NCBI RefSeq assembly: GCF_001668575.1
Contig: NZ_LZMD01000058.1
Coordinates: 1 to 64,000 of the forward strand
Reading direction: 5' to 3'
Source of the DNA: Mycobacterium sp. 1164985.4
GTDB lineage: Bacteria; Actinomycetota; Actinomycetes; Mycobacteriales; Mycobacteriaceae
DNA length: 64,000 nucleotides
Shown: piece by piece, positions 44,223 through 53,668 of the stretch
Layout of the letters: the number at the start of each line of letters is the position of its first letter
Position numbering within the stretch: position 1 is the stretch's first letter
Program-made: the position numbers and the translations under genes
Notes under the pieces: generated by a model
What the model was told of the DNA's origin: nothing
Database searches by the model: none
Seen by the model: only the letters and a program-made list of their open reading frames with translations

Positions 44223-44530
44223 CGCACGAATCCCGAGATCGCCTCGCTGCCATCGGTATTGGGATCGGGCTCGGGTACCTCATGCGCCTCCTGGTGCACG
44301 GCGTTGTCGCCGGACGGCCGGTGTTCGCCCATGTAGATGATCGCGTGCACCGGGCAGTCCAGCAGCGCGCGCATCACCGCGTCCCTGTCCTTCTCGGGGA
44401 CCGTTCCATCGCCGATCAGGGACGCGTAACCCCAGTCGTCGAGCGAGAAGTACTCGGGGGCGTGTTTGGCGCAGATCCCGAAGCCGTCACACAGCGTCCG
44501 GTCGAGCCGGATTCGCAAGCCGTCACTCAT
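44219..44530 (-). CDS. Ferredoxin, 3Fe-4S type with C-terminal extension
   Basis: A 103-residue ferredoxin; CDGFGICAKHAPE and DCPVHAI give three cluster Cys. The central residue is Phe (CxxFxxC). Unlike others here it has about 35 extra residues rich in Glu, Pro and Asp after the fold. It overlaps both its neighbours: the NuoF-like gene stop by 4 bp and the fusion gene start by 4 bp. Likely accepts electrons from the NuoF-like protein and serves a P450. Confidence 0.9.
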   Translation of the reverse strand: MSDGLRIRLDRTLCDGFGICAKHAPEYFSLDDWGYASLIGDGTVPEKDRDAVMRALLDCPVHAIIYMGEHRPSGDNAVHQEAHEVPEPDPNTDGSEAISGFVR

Positions 44531-45828
44531 GATCGAGCCACTGCCTCCACTTCGTAAGGTCGCACGGCGGCGAACGCGCCGGTGCTACAGGCCGCGCAGT
44601 CGTTGGCGAGGTGGCGAGCCACCACCTGGGGGAATTGCCGCAGCAGGCTCGCCGCGACGCTGGTGGCGCCATCGAGGGTGCCGCAGGCGCCGCGACCGCG
44701 AAGCACCACCGACCAGCGTTCGAGCCGGGTGACGTCCTCCTGGGTGGCCACACCGTCGCGCAGCGCCGAGGTCACCGCGGCCATCGCGGCCGTGCCGTTG
44801 AAGCAGGACCCGCACTGGCCGGCGTTCTCCCGGTCGAAGTACGACATCACCGCCGCGGCCACCGCGACGGGGCAGTCGTCGGTGAGGATCGAGATCGCCC
44901 CACACCCGAGACCGCTGCCGAGCCGTCGGACCGACTCGTGATCGAGCGTCGCATCGAGGATGTCGGTGTTGACCAACCCCGCGAAGTAGCCACCCATCAA
45001 GACGCCCGTCACCGCCTCCTTGGTCAGCCCATGTACCTGCAGGAGTTCGGAAAATGCTGCGCCATGCGGAATTTCGTACAGCGCCGCAGGACGGCCGCCG
45101 CCGGTGATGGTCGCCAGGAACGTACCGGGCGACATCGGCGTGCCGACCGACCGGAACTTCTCGGCGCCGTGTTCGTGGATGTAGGGCAGGTTGGCCAGCG
45201 TCTCGACGTTGCTGACCATCGTCGGCAGCCCGTCGACGCCCTCCTCGAAGGGGCGCGGGGGTTTGTCGGTGGGTTTGGCGGGGCCGCCGTTGATGCGCCG
45301 GACCGCGGCGGTCTCCTCGCCTGCGACGTAGCCGGGTTCGACTGTGACGAGGGTGATCTCGGTGCCGCCGAAGGCCTCCGCAGGTACCTCGCTCAACGCT
45401 GCGCTGACAGCGGTCGCCGCCTGGTCGTCGGAGACGTAGACGTAAGCCCGTCGGGCAGCGGCGACAGCCGTCGCCAGGCGCAGACCGTCGAGCACGAGAT
45501 GGGGCCGGTTGCGCAGCAGCCAACGATCCTTGACCGAGGCGGGTTCACCCTCCTCGCCGTTGGCCACGACGACGGTTTCCGAGCCGCGCCGGTTGGCGTT
45601 GTGCACGGTGCGCAGCTTGGTGCCGATCGGGAACGCGGCGCCGCCACGGCCCAGCAGACCCGACAGGTCGACCTGTTCCAGCAGCGCATCGGCGTCGATC
45701 AACGGGCGGTAGCCGCCCGTGCCGGTGTACTCGGCATAGTCCTCGCTGCCGGCCTCCGACGGGCGTAACAGCCGCGGTGCGCAATCCGGCCAGGCGGTCA
45801 CCGCGAGTTCGGTGGCGGTAGAGGTCAT
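44527..45828 (-). CDS. NuoF-like NADH-binding flavoprotein with incomplete 4Fe-4S motif
   Basis: A 433-residue protein related to complex I subunit NuoF. FMN/NADH site: GRGGAAFPIGTKLR (about residue 60) and NGEEGEPASVKDR. SLBB-type middle domain, then the cluster motif QCGSCFNG at Cys339 and Cys342, where the third Cys of the usual CGxCxPC is Gly345; a further Cys is in ACGTLDG. So a normal four-Cys cluster cannot form. No other complex I genes are near. ATG 45828, after which the ferredoxin gene follows. Possible NADH:ferredoxin reductase for P450s. Confidence 0.85.
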   Translation of the reverse strand: MTSTATELAVTAWPDCAPRLLRPSEAGSEDYAEYTGTGGYRPLIDADALLEQVDLSGLLGRGGAAFPIGTKLRTVHNANRRGSETVVVANGEEGEPASVKDRWLLRNRPHLVLDGLRLATAVAAARRAYVYVSDDQAATAVSAALSEVPAEAFGGTEITLVTVEPGYVAGEETAAVRRINGGPAKPTDKPPRPFEEGVDGLPTMVSNVETLANLPYIHEHGAEKFRSVGTPMSPGTFLATITGGGRPAALYEIPHGAAFSELLQVHGLTKEAVTGVLMGGYFAGLVNTDILDATLDHESVRRLGSGLGCGAISILTDDCPVAVAAAVMSYFDRENAGQCGSCFNGTAAMAAVTSALRDGVATQEDVTRLERWSVVLRGRGACGTLDGATSVAASLLRQFPQVVARHLANDCAACSTGAFAAVRPYEVEAVARS

Positions 45829-45864
45829 GGCTGGTCCTTCCGGCCCGCGGATAGGCTGACGGAC

Positions 45865-46338
45865 ATGAGGACTGCGGTCGTGCGCGTCGGTGTCGACAAG
45901 GCGGGCGAGCTCGCGCCTGCCCAGCTCGAGGACGGCATGGCTCGGCTCCGCGAGTCTGCGGCCACCCACGGGATCGAGGTGGTGGCCAACAACCTGCCCG
46001 CGATGCCGGCGCAACGCCGCGAGGTCGAGTTGTTGATCGCCGGGGACGATCCCGACGAACTCCGTCGCGTCGCGATCGAGCTGTGCAGGAAGGCATTCGG
46101 CACCACGCCCGTGCCCGGAGTGGTGACGTTCATCAGCCGCGGCACCGACGACGACGCCCACGGCGTGCTGGCCGGCCTCGGGCTCACCGGCGAGATCGAA
46201 CGCAAATCCGGCGACGACGGCTGGGACGTGGTGTACGTGACGCTGCGCAGAGCCGACCTCGAACGCGTGCCCGAGAGCCGGGTCCACACCGCGCTGGAGG
46301 CCTCGCTCAACTGCGAGGTCCACATCCGCATCACCTGA
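45865..46338 (+). CDS. Hypothetical protein
   Basis: A 157-residue protein of unrecognised family, divergent from the NuoF-like gene with only 36 bp between starts. RTAVVRVGVDKAGELAPAQL and VVTFISRGTDDDAHGVLAGL suggest an alpha/beta fold; no signal peptide or membrane segment. Charged, no Cys cluster. Its start so close to the operon suggests a shared promoter. Function cannot be named. Confidence 0.65.
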   Translation: MRTAVVRVGVDKAGELAPAQLEDGMARLRESAATHGIEVVANNLPAMPAQRREVELLIAGDDPDELRRVAIELCRKAFGTTPVPGVVTFISRGTDDDAHGVLAGLGLTGEIERKSGDDGWDVVYVTLRRADLERVPESRVHTALEASLNCEVHIRIT

Positions 46339-46378
46339 GCCGGAGCGAGGGACCACGCGATCGCCGGGGAGCCGTCCA

Positions 46379-47287
46379 TCAACTGTCCAGGAACTTCAGG
46401 ATCGCGGGCGCGGCCTGCACCCACGTATCGAACATGTTGAACCGCTTGATCTTCCCGGAAGCGCGTGCCTCGCCGGCGCGCTCCCACGCGTCCTCGGGCC
46501 AGGGTGGATCGATCAGTTGCGAACCCTTGATCAGGCAGCTGACCTCCAGCGAGGTTCGCTTCGGGTGGTCCAGATCGTTCTCACCACCGCGGATGATCAG
46601 CGTCGGGACATTGATGTTGTCGAACATCTCGTCCTCGACACCGGGGATGGTCTGGCCGGGTTTCGGCACGAACGCGTTGAGCCAACGCAGCATCAGCTTG
46701 AGGAACGCGTCGGGGTCCTGGCTGAGGATCCGTTCGCGGTTGGCGGGATTCTCCTCGATGCGCTGCTTCCACTCGTCGACCGCGGCGACCGCCTTCATCC
46801 CCGCACCGCGCACGGCCAGGATGCTGGGCACGATGTAGTACGAGCCCAGCACGAATGAGCCGTAGACGCCGCCGACGATGTTCCACACCACCAGCTTTCG
46901 CGCGATCTCCGGGTACAGCATGGTGGTCAGCATCGAGTCGCGGGCACCACCGGATCCGCCGGCGATGATGCACGGACCGATGTCGAGCCCGGTGATCAAC
47001 GCGTGCAGCGTCTCGGCGCGCATATGCGATTCGCTCTGGCCGTAGAACTGCACGTCGGACTTGCCGCAGTTCGGCCGGTCCCACAGCAGGACCCGGTATC
47101 CGCCCTTGACGAGTTCCTGTGCCAGCGGTCGAAGGCCGTCGATGTCCTTGCTGAACCGCCCGCCCGGCGTCAACGCGATGAAATCGCCTTCCTTGCCGAG
47201 GATCTCGTAGACGACGTCGCCGCCGTTGATCTCCATCGTCTTCTCGCCCCGCTTGAGCTTGGGGCCGAGCTTCTCCGGCGCGCTCAT
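46379..47287 (-). CDS. Alpha/beta hydrolase
   Basis: A 302-residue hydrolase of the HsaD/epoxide-hydrolase-like fold. VLLWDRPNCGKSDVQFYG (typical RPNxGxSD), AGGSGGARDSML in place of the GxSxG elbow, with Ser at the centre. The catalytic His is not obvious near the C-terminus. Resembles meta-cleavage-product hydrolases of the carbon-carbon type. ATG 47287 overlaps the Rieske protein stop by 4 bp; both belong to the two-amidohydrolase operon. Confidence 0.85.
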   Translation of the reverse strand: MSAPEKLGPKLKRGEKTMEINGGDVVYEILGKEGDFIALTPGGRFSKDIDGLRPLAQELVKGGYRVLLWDRPNCGKSDVQFYGQSESHMRAETLHALITGLDIGPCIIAGGSGGARDSMLTTMLYPEIARKLVVWNIVGGVYGSFVLGSYYIVPSILAVRGAGMKAVAAVDEWKQRIEENPANRERILSQDPDAFLKLMLRWLNAFVPKPGQTIPGVEDEMFDNINVPTLIIRGGENDLDHPKRTSLEVSCLIKGSQLIDPPWPEDAWERAGEARASGKIKRFNMFDTWVQAAPAILKFLDS

Positions 47288-47712
47288 GCCTGCACCAACA
47301 CCTCGTTGCCGACCACCCGTACGGGGTAGGTCCGGATCGACCACTCCGGCTTGACCGCCGTCGTGCCGGTGGCCAGTTCGAAACCCCACTGGTGCCACGG
47401 GCAGTAGATGTACTCCATATCGCGAACCATCACCGAGTCACCGGGGACGCTTTCGTCGACGATCGTGCGGCCGCGGGCCCGCCCGGAGCACAGAGGCCCA
47501 CCCTCGTGCGGGCAGTAGTTGGCGATCGCGTAGAACGTGCCGTTGACGTTGTACACCCCGACGCCGTGGCGTCCGATCGGCACGAGTTTATGCTTACCCG
47601 GCGGGATTTCGTCGACCGTGGCCACCACGTGTTCACGCCCCTGGGCCAGGCGGGGCGTCTTTTGCTCTTCGGTTATTTCTCTGCTCGCTTCGCTCGTGCT
47701 CTCCGTGCTCAT
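47284..47712 (-). CDS. Rieske [2Fe-2S] ferredoxin-like protein
   Basis: A 142-residue single Rieske domain. Ligands: YCPHEGGPLC (Cys-x-His) and YCPWHQWGF (Cys-x2-His). It lacks any catalytic iron domain, so it is an electron-transfer protein or Rieske ferredoxin, possibly for the oxygenases in the window. A preamble of about 30 residues precedes the fold. It lies 4 bp downstream of the amidohydrolase-2 gene and overlaps the hydrolase. Confidence 0.92.
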   Translation of the reverse strand: MSTESTSEASREITEEQKTPRLAQGREHVVATVDEIPPGKHKLVPIGRHGVGVYNVNGTFYAIANYCPHEGGPLCSGRARGRTIVDESVPGDSVMVRDMEYIYCPWHQWGFELATGTTAVKPEWSIRTYPVRVVGNEVLVQA

Positions 47713-47716
47713 CTAC

Positions 47717-48859
47717 TCAGAACACCCGCACCTGGCCCTCGAGGGCCGGAACCGTGTCGGGAAGGTGGTAGGTCGCGATGCCGTTGCGGAACATCACCGC
47801 TTCTCGGGCGTGCTCGGGCAGATGCTTGACCAGCCAGCGCGGGTCGTCAAACGTCCAGTGCGGGTAGTCCGACGAGTACAGCAGGATCTTCTCGCACTCC
47901 ATCCACTCGAACGCACGCGAGAGTTCCGTCTTGTCCTCGGGGTAATCCAACGGCTGGGTGGTGAACTTGATGTGGTCCTTGACGTACTCGGACGGTTTGC
48001 GCTTGATGTCCACCCACGACTTGCGGGCCTCGTAGATGGCGTCCATCCGCCACATCAACGGCAGGATCCATGTGAAAGCGTGCTCCACCAATACGATTCG
48101 CAATGTCGGGAACCGATCGAAGAGGCCGTCGAAGATCATGCTCATCACCTGGTTCGCCGCCAGCAGCGAGTAGGTGACCATGAAATCGTGGTTGTAGCTG
48201 GGGAATCCGACCGGTGGGATCGGCAGCTCCTCGTGGTGGCTTCGCGACAGGTGACAGCTGACCGTGATGTCGTTCTTGGTCGCCGCCTCCCAGATCGGGT
48301 TGTACTTCGGGTCACCCCACGCCGGGCGGGGCTCGGCCTTGATCAGGATCTGGCCCATGTAGGGATGGCCCGCCCAGCGCTCGATCTCGCGAGCCGAATC
48401 CTCCGGCGCCTCGATGGCCACGCAGATCGATCCGCGCCACCGCTCGTGCCAGTTGTTCTTGCTGTCCAGCCAGTGGTTGGCCTGCCAGTCGTTGAGCGCG
48501 ACGCTCATCGCGTGGTTGACCTCGGGGAAGCGGGCCGGATACGCGGCGGGCTCGAGGATGGCGATGTCGGCGCCCGCCTCCATGATCAGCTGCTTGAACG
48601 CCAGATCCGGATCACTGCCCGCGAAGTTGCCGTCCGACGGGAACGTATCGACCCGCATGGCGTAGGCGTGCGCGTAGTCCGGCGCGTCGTAGTAGATCTG
48701 GTCGCCGATTCGCCGGGTCAGGAAGTACTTGCTGCGCCACGGTTCCGGGATGTATGGCGTCAACTCGCCGGCTCGGGGCGTCGGATGGACGTCGGAGTCG
48801 ACGCAGCGCACCGCGACGCGCTCGGCCGCCGGCTTCCGCTCTGTCACTGTCACCGTCAT
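47717..48859 (-). CDS. Amidohydrolase-2 family (metal-dependent TIM barrel) protein
   Basis: A 380-residue TIM-barrel protein (PF04909-like). CVDSDVHPTP has Asp-x-Asp-x-His in place of the DxHxH ligand motif. SCHLSRSHHEELP and LVEHAFTWILPLMW, LLYSSDYPHWTFDDP (Asp) supply later residues. Decarboxylases and hydrolases share this fold. ATG 48859 is preferred. It lies 37 bp after its paralogue at 48897-49994; both may act together on ring-cleavage products. Confidence 0.88.
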   Translation of the reverse strand: MTVTVTERKPAAERVAVRCVDSDVHPTPRAGELTPYIPEPWRSKYFLTRRIGDQIYYDAPDYAHAYAMRVDTFPSDGNFAGSDPDLAFKQLIMEAGADIAILEPAAYPARFPEVNHAMSVALNDWQANHWLDSKNNWHERWRGSICVAIEAPEDSAREIERWAGHPYMGQILIKAEPRPAWGDPKYNPIWEAATKNDITVSCHLSRSHHEELPIPPVGFPSYNHDFMVTYSLLAANQVMSMIFDGLFDRFPTLRIVLVEHAFTWILPLMWRMDAIYEARKSWVDIKRKPSEYVKDHIKFTTQPLDYPEDKTELSRAFEWMECEKILLYSSDYPHWTFDDPRWLVKHLPEHAREAVMFRNGIATYHLPDTVPALEGQVRVF

Positions 48860-48896
48860 CGTGGTCTCCTGCCTTTCGAAAGCTTGCCGGCCCTGA

Positions 48897-49994
48897 TCAC
48901 TGTGCGCCGACCCCGGCCCCGACGTCGATGCCGTAGAGCTCGGCGGCATTGCGCCAGCACAGTTTCTCGCGCTGCTCGTCGGTGTACGCGGCGGGCACTG
49001 TCAGTTCGTTGAGCTGCCAGTGCGGATAACTCGACCCGTACATCACCATGTCCTCTTTGCCGGTGAAGCTCAACCACTCACCGGCGTAGTCCACATCGCC
49101 GGGCCCATCCATCGCACCTTGCACGAAGTACGTGTGACCGGGCAGATAGTCGCTGGGCATCCGCGGCGCCCACGGCGTCTGCTCCAGATGCGGGCGCCCG
49201 AAGCAGTCCATCCGCCAGATGAACGGGGTCAGCAGGTCGGCCGCACCGTCGGCCCAGACGAACTTCAGCGTGGGCATCCGTTCGAATACCCCTTCGACGA
49301 TGAGGTTCATCAGGTGATACAGGTAGTTCAGCGCCATAAAGCTGACGTAGTTCTCGTACGTCCTCGGCACGCCGGACGGCGTCGGCGCGAACTGGATCCC
49401 CGCACCTACCTCGATGTGCACCGCAACAGGCAGGTTCGCCTCGTTGGCGGCCTCCCACAGGGGCCAGAACTGCGGCTTTCCGTACAGCTCGCGGGACTGC
49501 AGCGGCACGCCGATCTGCACCACCCGGGGATGGTCGGCGTACTTCGCGATCTCACGCAAGGAGCCGGGGATGTCATCGGGGTTGATTCGGATGGTCCCAC
49601 GGAACCGGTCGGCGTACGGGTTGTCCTCGAGCCAGCGGGTCACCATCATCTCGTTGTGCGCCGCTGCGATCGCGGTGCCCAGATGGCGGTCCGGCATGAT
49701 GCCGCGGGTCATCGGATGCAGGATTGCGACGTCGACGCCGCGCTCGTCGAACAGCTGCTGCCCGACGAACTCGGGGTCCGAGCCGGGGTAGCGGCGGTCG
49801 CCGTCGGTGCCGGGGGCGTATTCGCCGCCCGGGGCGCCGTACCAGTCCATCTCGTAGTCGGGGAATCCGCGGCTCTTGAACGGCTCGCGAAGGAAGCTGC
49901 GGAAGTCCTTGTTCGACTTGCTGAAGATGTGCACGCTGGCATCGATGACGGGCGTCGTGATACCAGACGGGGTCCCGTCCTGAATCTGCATCAC
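48897..49994 (-). CDS. Amidohydrolase-2 family protein
   Basis: A 365-residue paralogue of 47717-48859. PVIDASVHIFSK has Ser in place of one ligand position and keeps the last His; VAVHIEVGAGIQF, FVWADGAADLLTPF and MYGSSYPHWQLN replace the Glu/His/Asp positions seen in the paralogue, so metal ligation may be altered. Start codon uncertain: TTG 49997, GTG 49994 or ATG 49991 all follow GGAGG at 7-13 bp. First gene of the reverse operon; its promoter gap faces the acyl-CoA dehydrogenase operon at 50272. Confidence 0.85.
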   Translation of the reverse strand: MMQIQDGTPSGITTPVIDASVHIFSKSNKDFRSFLREPFKSRGFPDYEMDWYGAPGGEYAPGTDGDRRYPGSDPEFVGQQLFDERGVDVAILHPMTRGIMPDRHLGTAIAAAHNEMMVTRWLEDNPYADRFRGTIRINPDDIPGSLREIAKYADHPRVVQIGVPLQSRELYGKPQFWPLWEAANEANLPVAVHIEVGAGIQFAPTPSGVPRTYENYVSFMALNYLYHLMNLIVEGVFERMPTLKFVWADGAADLLTPFIWRMDCFGRPHLEQTPWAPRMPSDYLPGHTYFVQGAMDGPGDVDYAGEWLSFTGKEDMVMYGSSYPHWQLNELTVPAAYTDEQREKLCWRNAAELYGIDVGAGVGAQ

Positions 49995-50081
49995 CAAGGC
50001 TGTTCCTCCGTGTCATCCGGCCGTCGGCAGGCGCAGAAGAGCGCTGCGCGAGCGCCGAACATATCCCAGTGTAAAGCGTTG

Positions 50082-50116
50082 TTCTTCAATCGCAAGAATC
50101 TAGTTCTCTACGAACT
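50082..50116. promoter_or_regulatory. Tandem palindromes in divergent amidohydrolase/ACAD promoter
   Basis: TTCTT-caatcgc-AAGAA (50082-50098) and AGTTC-tctac-GAACT (50102-50116). The first contains CAATCGCAAG, the left half of the 20-bp element at 29195. The region may hold operators for both directions. Confidence 0.5.
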
Positions 50117-50216
50117 GCTTACTTTTGCGCAGGTCAGGGTGTGTGCTGGTCAACTGCATGACACGCGGACAGCGAAACGCGGTAGTCAGATCACGAGAAC
50201 GCTTTGACCTAGAATT

Positions 50217-50231
50217 GAGAATGTTATTCTC
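50217..50231. promoter_or_regulatory. GAGAATGTTATTCTC palindrome upstream of ACAD operon
   Basis: Perfect 6-bp arms around GTT, 41 bp before the GTG of the operon's first gene. Related to 33632-33646. Confidence 0.6.
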
Positions 50232-50271
50232 GCAGCGACGCGTTGCCCATCTTCGAGGCCCGGGAGGCTTG

Positions 50272-51264
50272 GTGTTACTGGAGTTCGACGCCGATCAGCG
50301 ACTCTGGCAGGAGACCGTGCGCGACGCGGTGACCAAACAGTGCCCCGCGTCGCTCATCCGCGGAATCGCCGAGAACGGGGTCGACCCGGCACCCCTGTGG
50401 AAGACCTACGTCGACGCCGGGTGGACGGAGCTCGCCGAGGCCGAGAACGCCGTCGAACTGGCGATCGTCCTCGAGGAGTTGGGCCGGGCCACCGACCCCA
50501 CGCCGTTTCTGGCCACGCTGACGCAGTTCGCGCCGCTGGCCTGTGATCGATTCGATCCGCAGCAGGCCGGCACCGCCGTGTATGACGGTGTCGCCGCCCA
50601 CCGGGTCGCCGACGGCTGGGTGCTCAACGGCACGGCGCATCACGTCCTCGACGGTGACCGCGCCGAGCGGTTCGCCGTGGTCACCGACGCCGGCGTCTTC
50701 ATCGTCGACGCCGACCAGGTCACCTCGCGGCGCAGCCCGATTTTCGACCCGGTCCTGCACGTCGCCGAGGTGTCGTTCGTCGACGTCCGCGTGCCCGACA
50801 CCGTGCGGGTCCCTGCCGACGCCGAACGCGCCCGCCACGTTGCGCTGACGGGTATAGCCATCAGCACGGTCGGCGCGTGCCAGCGCATCCTGGATCTGGT
50901 GCTCGAGCACGTCAAGCAACGCCAGCAGTTCGGTGTCGCGATCGGTTCCTTCCAGGCCGTGCAGCACAAGGCCGTCGACATGCATGTGGCCATCGAACGT
51001 GCCAGGGCGCTGGCCTATTTCGCCGCGCTGACCATCGCCGAGGACGATTCGCGCCGACGGCTGGCGGCCGCCATGGCCAAGGCCTCGGCGGGGGAGGCAC
51101 AGGCGATCGTGTTCCGCCATGGGCTGCAACTGTTCGGCGCCATGGGGTTCACGTGGGAGAACGACCTTCAATTCGCGCTGAAGCGGGCCAAGGCCGGCGA
51201 ACTGCTGCTCGGCGGCGCCGCCGAGCATCGCGCGGTGATCGCAGCGGAGTACAGGACCTTCTGA
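50272..51264 (+). CDS. Acyl-CoA dehydrogenase, small-subunit (beta) type
   Basis: A 330-residue dehydrogenase-like protein, shorter than standard. It has VSFVDVRVPDTVRVPAD, ISTVGACQRILDLVLEHVKQ, RQQFGVAIGSFQAVQHK and LQLFGAMGFTWENDLQFALK but the middle TEPGxGSD motif is absent. This pattern is seen in the partner subunit of alpha2-beta2 enzymes such as ChsE1-ChsE2 or FadE26-FadE27. The next gene overlaps by one base and is the full-length subunit. GTG 50272 follows GGGAGG. Probably oxidises a bulky acyl-CoA. Confidence 0.85.
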   Translation: MLLEFDADQRLWQETVRDAVTKQCPASLIRGIAENGVDPAPLWKTYVDAGWTELAEAENAVELAIVLEELGRATDPTPFLATLTQFAPLACDRFDPQQAGTAVYDGVAAHRVADGWVLNGTAHHVLDGDRAERFAVVTDAGVFIVDADQVTSRRSPIFDPVLHVAEVSFVDVRVPDTVRVPADAERARHVALTGIAISTVGACQRILDLVLEHVKQRQQFGVAIGSFQAVQHKAVDMHVAIERARALAYFAALTIAEDDSRRRLAAAMAKASAGEAQAIVFRHGLQLFGAMGFTWENDLQFALKRAKAGELLLGGAAEHRAVIAAEYRTF

Positions 51265-52439
51265 TGCAGCTGACCTTCGATTCCGACGTAGAACAGTTCC
51301 GTGCCGAGTTCTCGGCGTTCCTCGACGAGCATCTGCCGCCCGAGTCGCAGACGCTGGAGCGGCCGAAGTCGGTGTCGCACATGCCGCAATGGGCGCGCGA
51401 CTGGCAGCGGCTGTTGTTCGACAACGGCTGGTTGCTGCCTGCGCAGCCGCCGGAGTTCGGCGGCCGCAATGCGACCGTGCTGCAACAGTTCGTGCACCTC
51501 GACGAGCTGTGCCGCCGGCGGATTTACCACAGCTTCAACCCTCAGGGCGTCAACATCGTTGCCGCATCGTTGATCTCGTTCGGTAGCGATGAGCAGAAGC
51601 ATCGCTGGGCGGTGCCGGTGCTGAAGGGGGAGATGACCGCGTCGCTCGGAATGAGCGAGCCGAGCGCCGGCTCCGATCTGGCCTCGCTGCGCACCCGGGC
51701 GGTTCAGGAAGGCGACCACTTCGTCGTCAACGGCCAGAAGGTCTGGACGTCCGGTGCCCACGACGCCGACTTCCTGCTGACGTTCGTGCGCACCGATCCC
51801 GATGCGCCCAAGCACAGGGGCATCAGCGTTCTGATCATCCCGACCGACACACCGGGCGTCGTGTGCCGCCCGTTCGCGGACATGACCGGTGAGGAGAACC
51901 TCGACTTCAACGAGGTGTTTTTCACCGACGCACGGGTGCCCGCCGAGAACCTCGTCGGCCCGCTCAACGGCGGATGGGGTGTCGCGAACGGTTCGCTCGG
52001 GCATGAGCGCACGATGATGTGGCTCGGCTTCGCCGACCGCATCGACAATATGATCGCCGACTTCCGGCCTCGCACCGAGATCGAGCGCGACCAGTACGCC
52101 ACGACGATCATGGACTACCAGGCGTTGCGAGCGATGGGCTCAGCGGCGTTGTCGCGAGCCGCGCGCGGGGAGATGGACACCGCATCGGTGTCGGTGCTCA
52201 AACTGTTCGGGTCCGAAGCCGAGCGTCAGGCCATGGAGAATGCGTTGGCCGCCGCCGGCGCCGACGGGCTGATTCACCCGTCGACCTCGGGACCGTACGC
52301 GCATATGAACCTCGACCACTACTTCGCGAGCTGGTTCGAGCGCTATGCGCGCAGCTTCGGCGGCACCATCGCCGGTGGTACGTCGGAGATCCAGCGCAAC
52401 ATCATCGCCACGCAGGTCCTCGGGCTGCCGCGGCGCTGA
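51264..52439 (+). CDS. Acyl-CoA dehydrogenase, alpha-type subunit
   Basis: A 391-residue enzyme: [46 protein letters not shown], and the C-terminal [19 protein letters not shown]. Closely resembles the solitary protein at 17723-18901. Coupled to the small subunit before it (ATG in TGATG). The likely heteromer would use steroid-side-chain-like acyl-CoAs; this is inference from family pairing. Confidence 0.92.
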   Translation: MQLTFDSDVEQFRAEFSAFLDEHLPPESQTLERPKSVSHMPQWARDWQRLLFDNGWLLPAQPPEFGGRNATVLQQFVHLDELCRRRIYHSFNPQGVNIVAASLISFGSDEQKHRWAVPVLKGEMTASLGMSEPSAGSDLASLRTRAVQEGDHFVVNGQKVWTSGAHDADFLLTFVRTDPDAPKHRGISVLIIPTDTPGVVCRPFADMTGEENLDFNEVFFTDARVPAENLVGPLNGGWGVANGSLGHERTMMWLGFADRIDNMIADFRPRTEIERDQYATTIMDYQALRAMGSAALSRAARGEMDTASVSVLKLFGSEAERQAMENALAAAGADGLIHPSTSGPYAHMNLDHYFASWFERYARSFGGTIAGGTSEIQRNIIATQVLGLPRR

Positions 52440-52440
52440 C

Positions 52441-53667
52441 ATGGACGCCTGGATCGTCGACGCGGTACGCACGCCGAGGGGTCGGGGCCGCCAGGACGGC
52501 GGCCTGCACGGGATCCACCCGCAGGCGTTGTTCGCCCAGTGCCTGCAAGCACTCTCTGCCAGAACGGGTTTCGACCCGGCCGACGTCGACGACGTGGTCG
52601 CGGGCAACGGAATCCTCGCGGGCGAGCACGGCGACGACATCGCACGCCTGGCGGTGCTGCTCGCCAGCTGGCCGGAGACCGTGCCCGGCATGACGCTCAA
52701 CCGGTTCTGCGGGTCGGGCCAGCAGGCGATCACCGTCGCAGCCTCCGGAGTGGCGGCGGGCGCGCAGGACCTGGTGGTCGCGGGCGGTGTCGAGTCGATG
52801 TCGCGGTGGAAGGCCAGCGTCGGTGTGCCGACGATCGACGGCGACAATCCCGCGTTCCGGGAATTACATCCGACTGTTCCGCAGGGCATTTCGGCCGATC
52901 TGATCGCGTCGCTGGAGAAGTTCAGCCGCGAGGACGTCGACGCGTACGCCGTCGAGAGCCAGCGGCGTGCCGCCGAAGCGATAGCCGAAGGCCGCTTCGA
53001 CCGGTCGGTCATCGCGGTCACCGATGCCGCGGGTGAGGTCGCACTCGATACCGACGAACATCCGCGACCCGGCACGACCATGGAGAAGCTGGCCAAGCTG
53101 CCGCCGGCGTTCGAGCGGATGGGCGGGGCGCGCGTCGAGGGTGAGTCCGCCACGTTCGACGAGCTCTGCCTCGCCCGGTATCCCGAGTTGACCGCGATCG
53201 ACCACGTCCACCATGCGGGGAACTCCTCCGGTGTGGTCGACGGCGCCGCGGCGGCCGTCGTCGCGTCCCAACGGTGGCTCGACGCGAACGGCGTTGCCGC
53301 GCGGGCGAAGATCCGGTCCACCGCCGCGATCGGCAGCGAGCCGGTCATCATGCTCACCGCGCCGGGACCCGCCGCCCAGCGGTGCCTGGACAAGGCAGGC
53401 ATGGGCGTCGCCGACATCGACCTGTGGGAGATCAACGAGGCGTTCGCCGCCGTGCCGCTGAAGACCATCCGAGACCTCGACCTCGATCCCGAGCGGGTCA
53501 ACGTCAACGGCGGGGCGATCGCGCTGGGCCACCCGATCGGGGCGACGGGTGCGATGCTCATCGGCACCGTGCTCGACGAGCTCGAACGCCGCGACCTGAC
53601 CACCGGACTGGTCACGATGTGCACCGGCGGCGGCATGGGCACCGCCACCATCATCGAGCGGGTCTGA
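52441..53667 (+). CDS. Thiolase (acetyl-CoA acyltransferase)
   Basis: A 408-residue thiolase: Cys90 in [11 protein letters not shown], catalytic His in [11 protein letters not shown], and Cys in CTGGGMGTA. All three are present. ATG 52441 immediately follows the dehydrogenase stop (1 bp gap). It cleaves the 3-ketoacyl-CoA from the preceding steps. Confidence 0.94.
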   Translation: MDAWIVDAVRTPRGRGRQDGGLHGIHPQALFAQCLQALSARTGFDPADVDDVVAGNGILAGEHGDDIARLAVLLASWPETVPGMTLNRFCGSGQQAITVAASGVAAGAQDLVVAGGVESMSRWKASVGVPTIDGDNPAFRELHPTVPQGISADLIASLEKFSREDVDAYAVESQRRAAEAIAEGRFDRSVIAVTDAAGEVALDTDEHPRPGTTMEKLAKLPPAFERMGGARVEGESATFDELCLARYPELTAIDHVHHAGNSSGVVDGAAAAVVASQRWLDANGVAARAKIRSTAAIGSEPVIMLTAPGPAAQRCLDKAGMGVADIDLWEINEAFAAVPLKTIRDLDLDPERVNVNGGAIALGHPIGATGAMLIGTVLDELERRDLTTGLVTMCTGGGMGTATIIERV

Positions 53668-53668
53668 C

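Noticed and set aside
44527..45828. Part of a complex I (nuo) operon
   Set aside because: No other nuo genes nearby and the cluster motif lacks one Cys.
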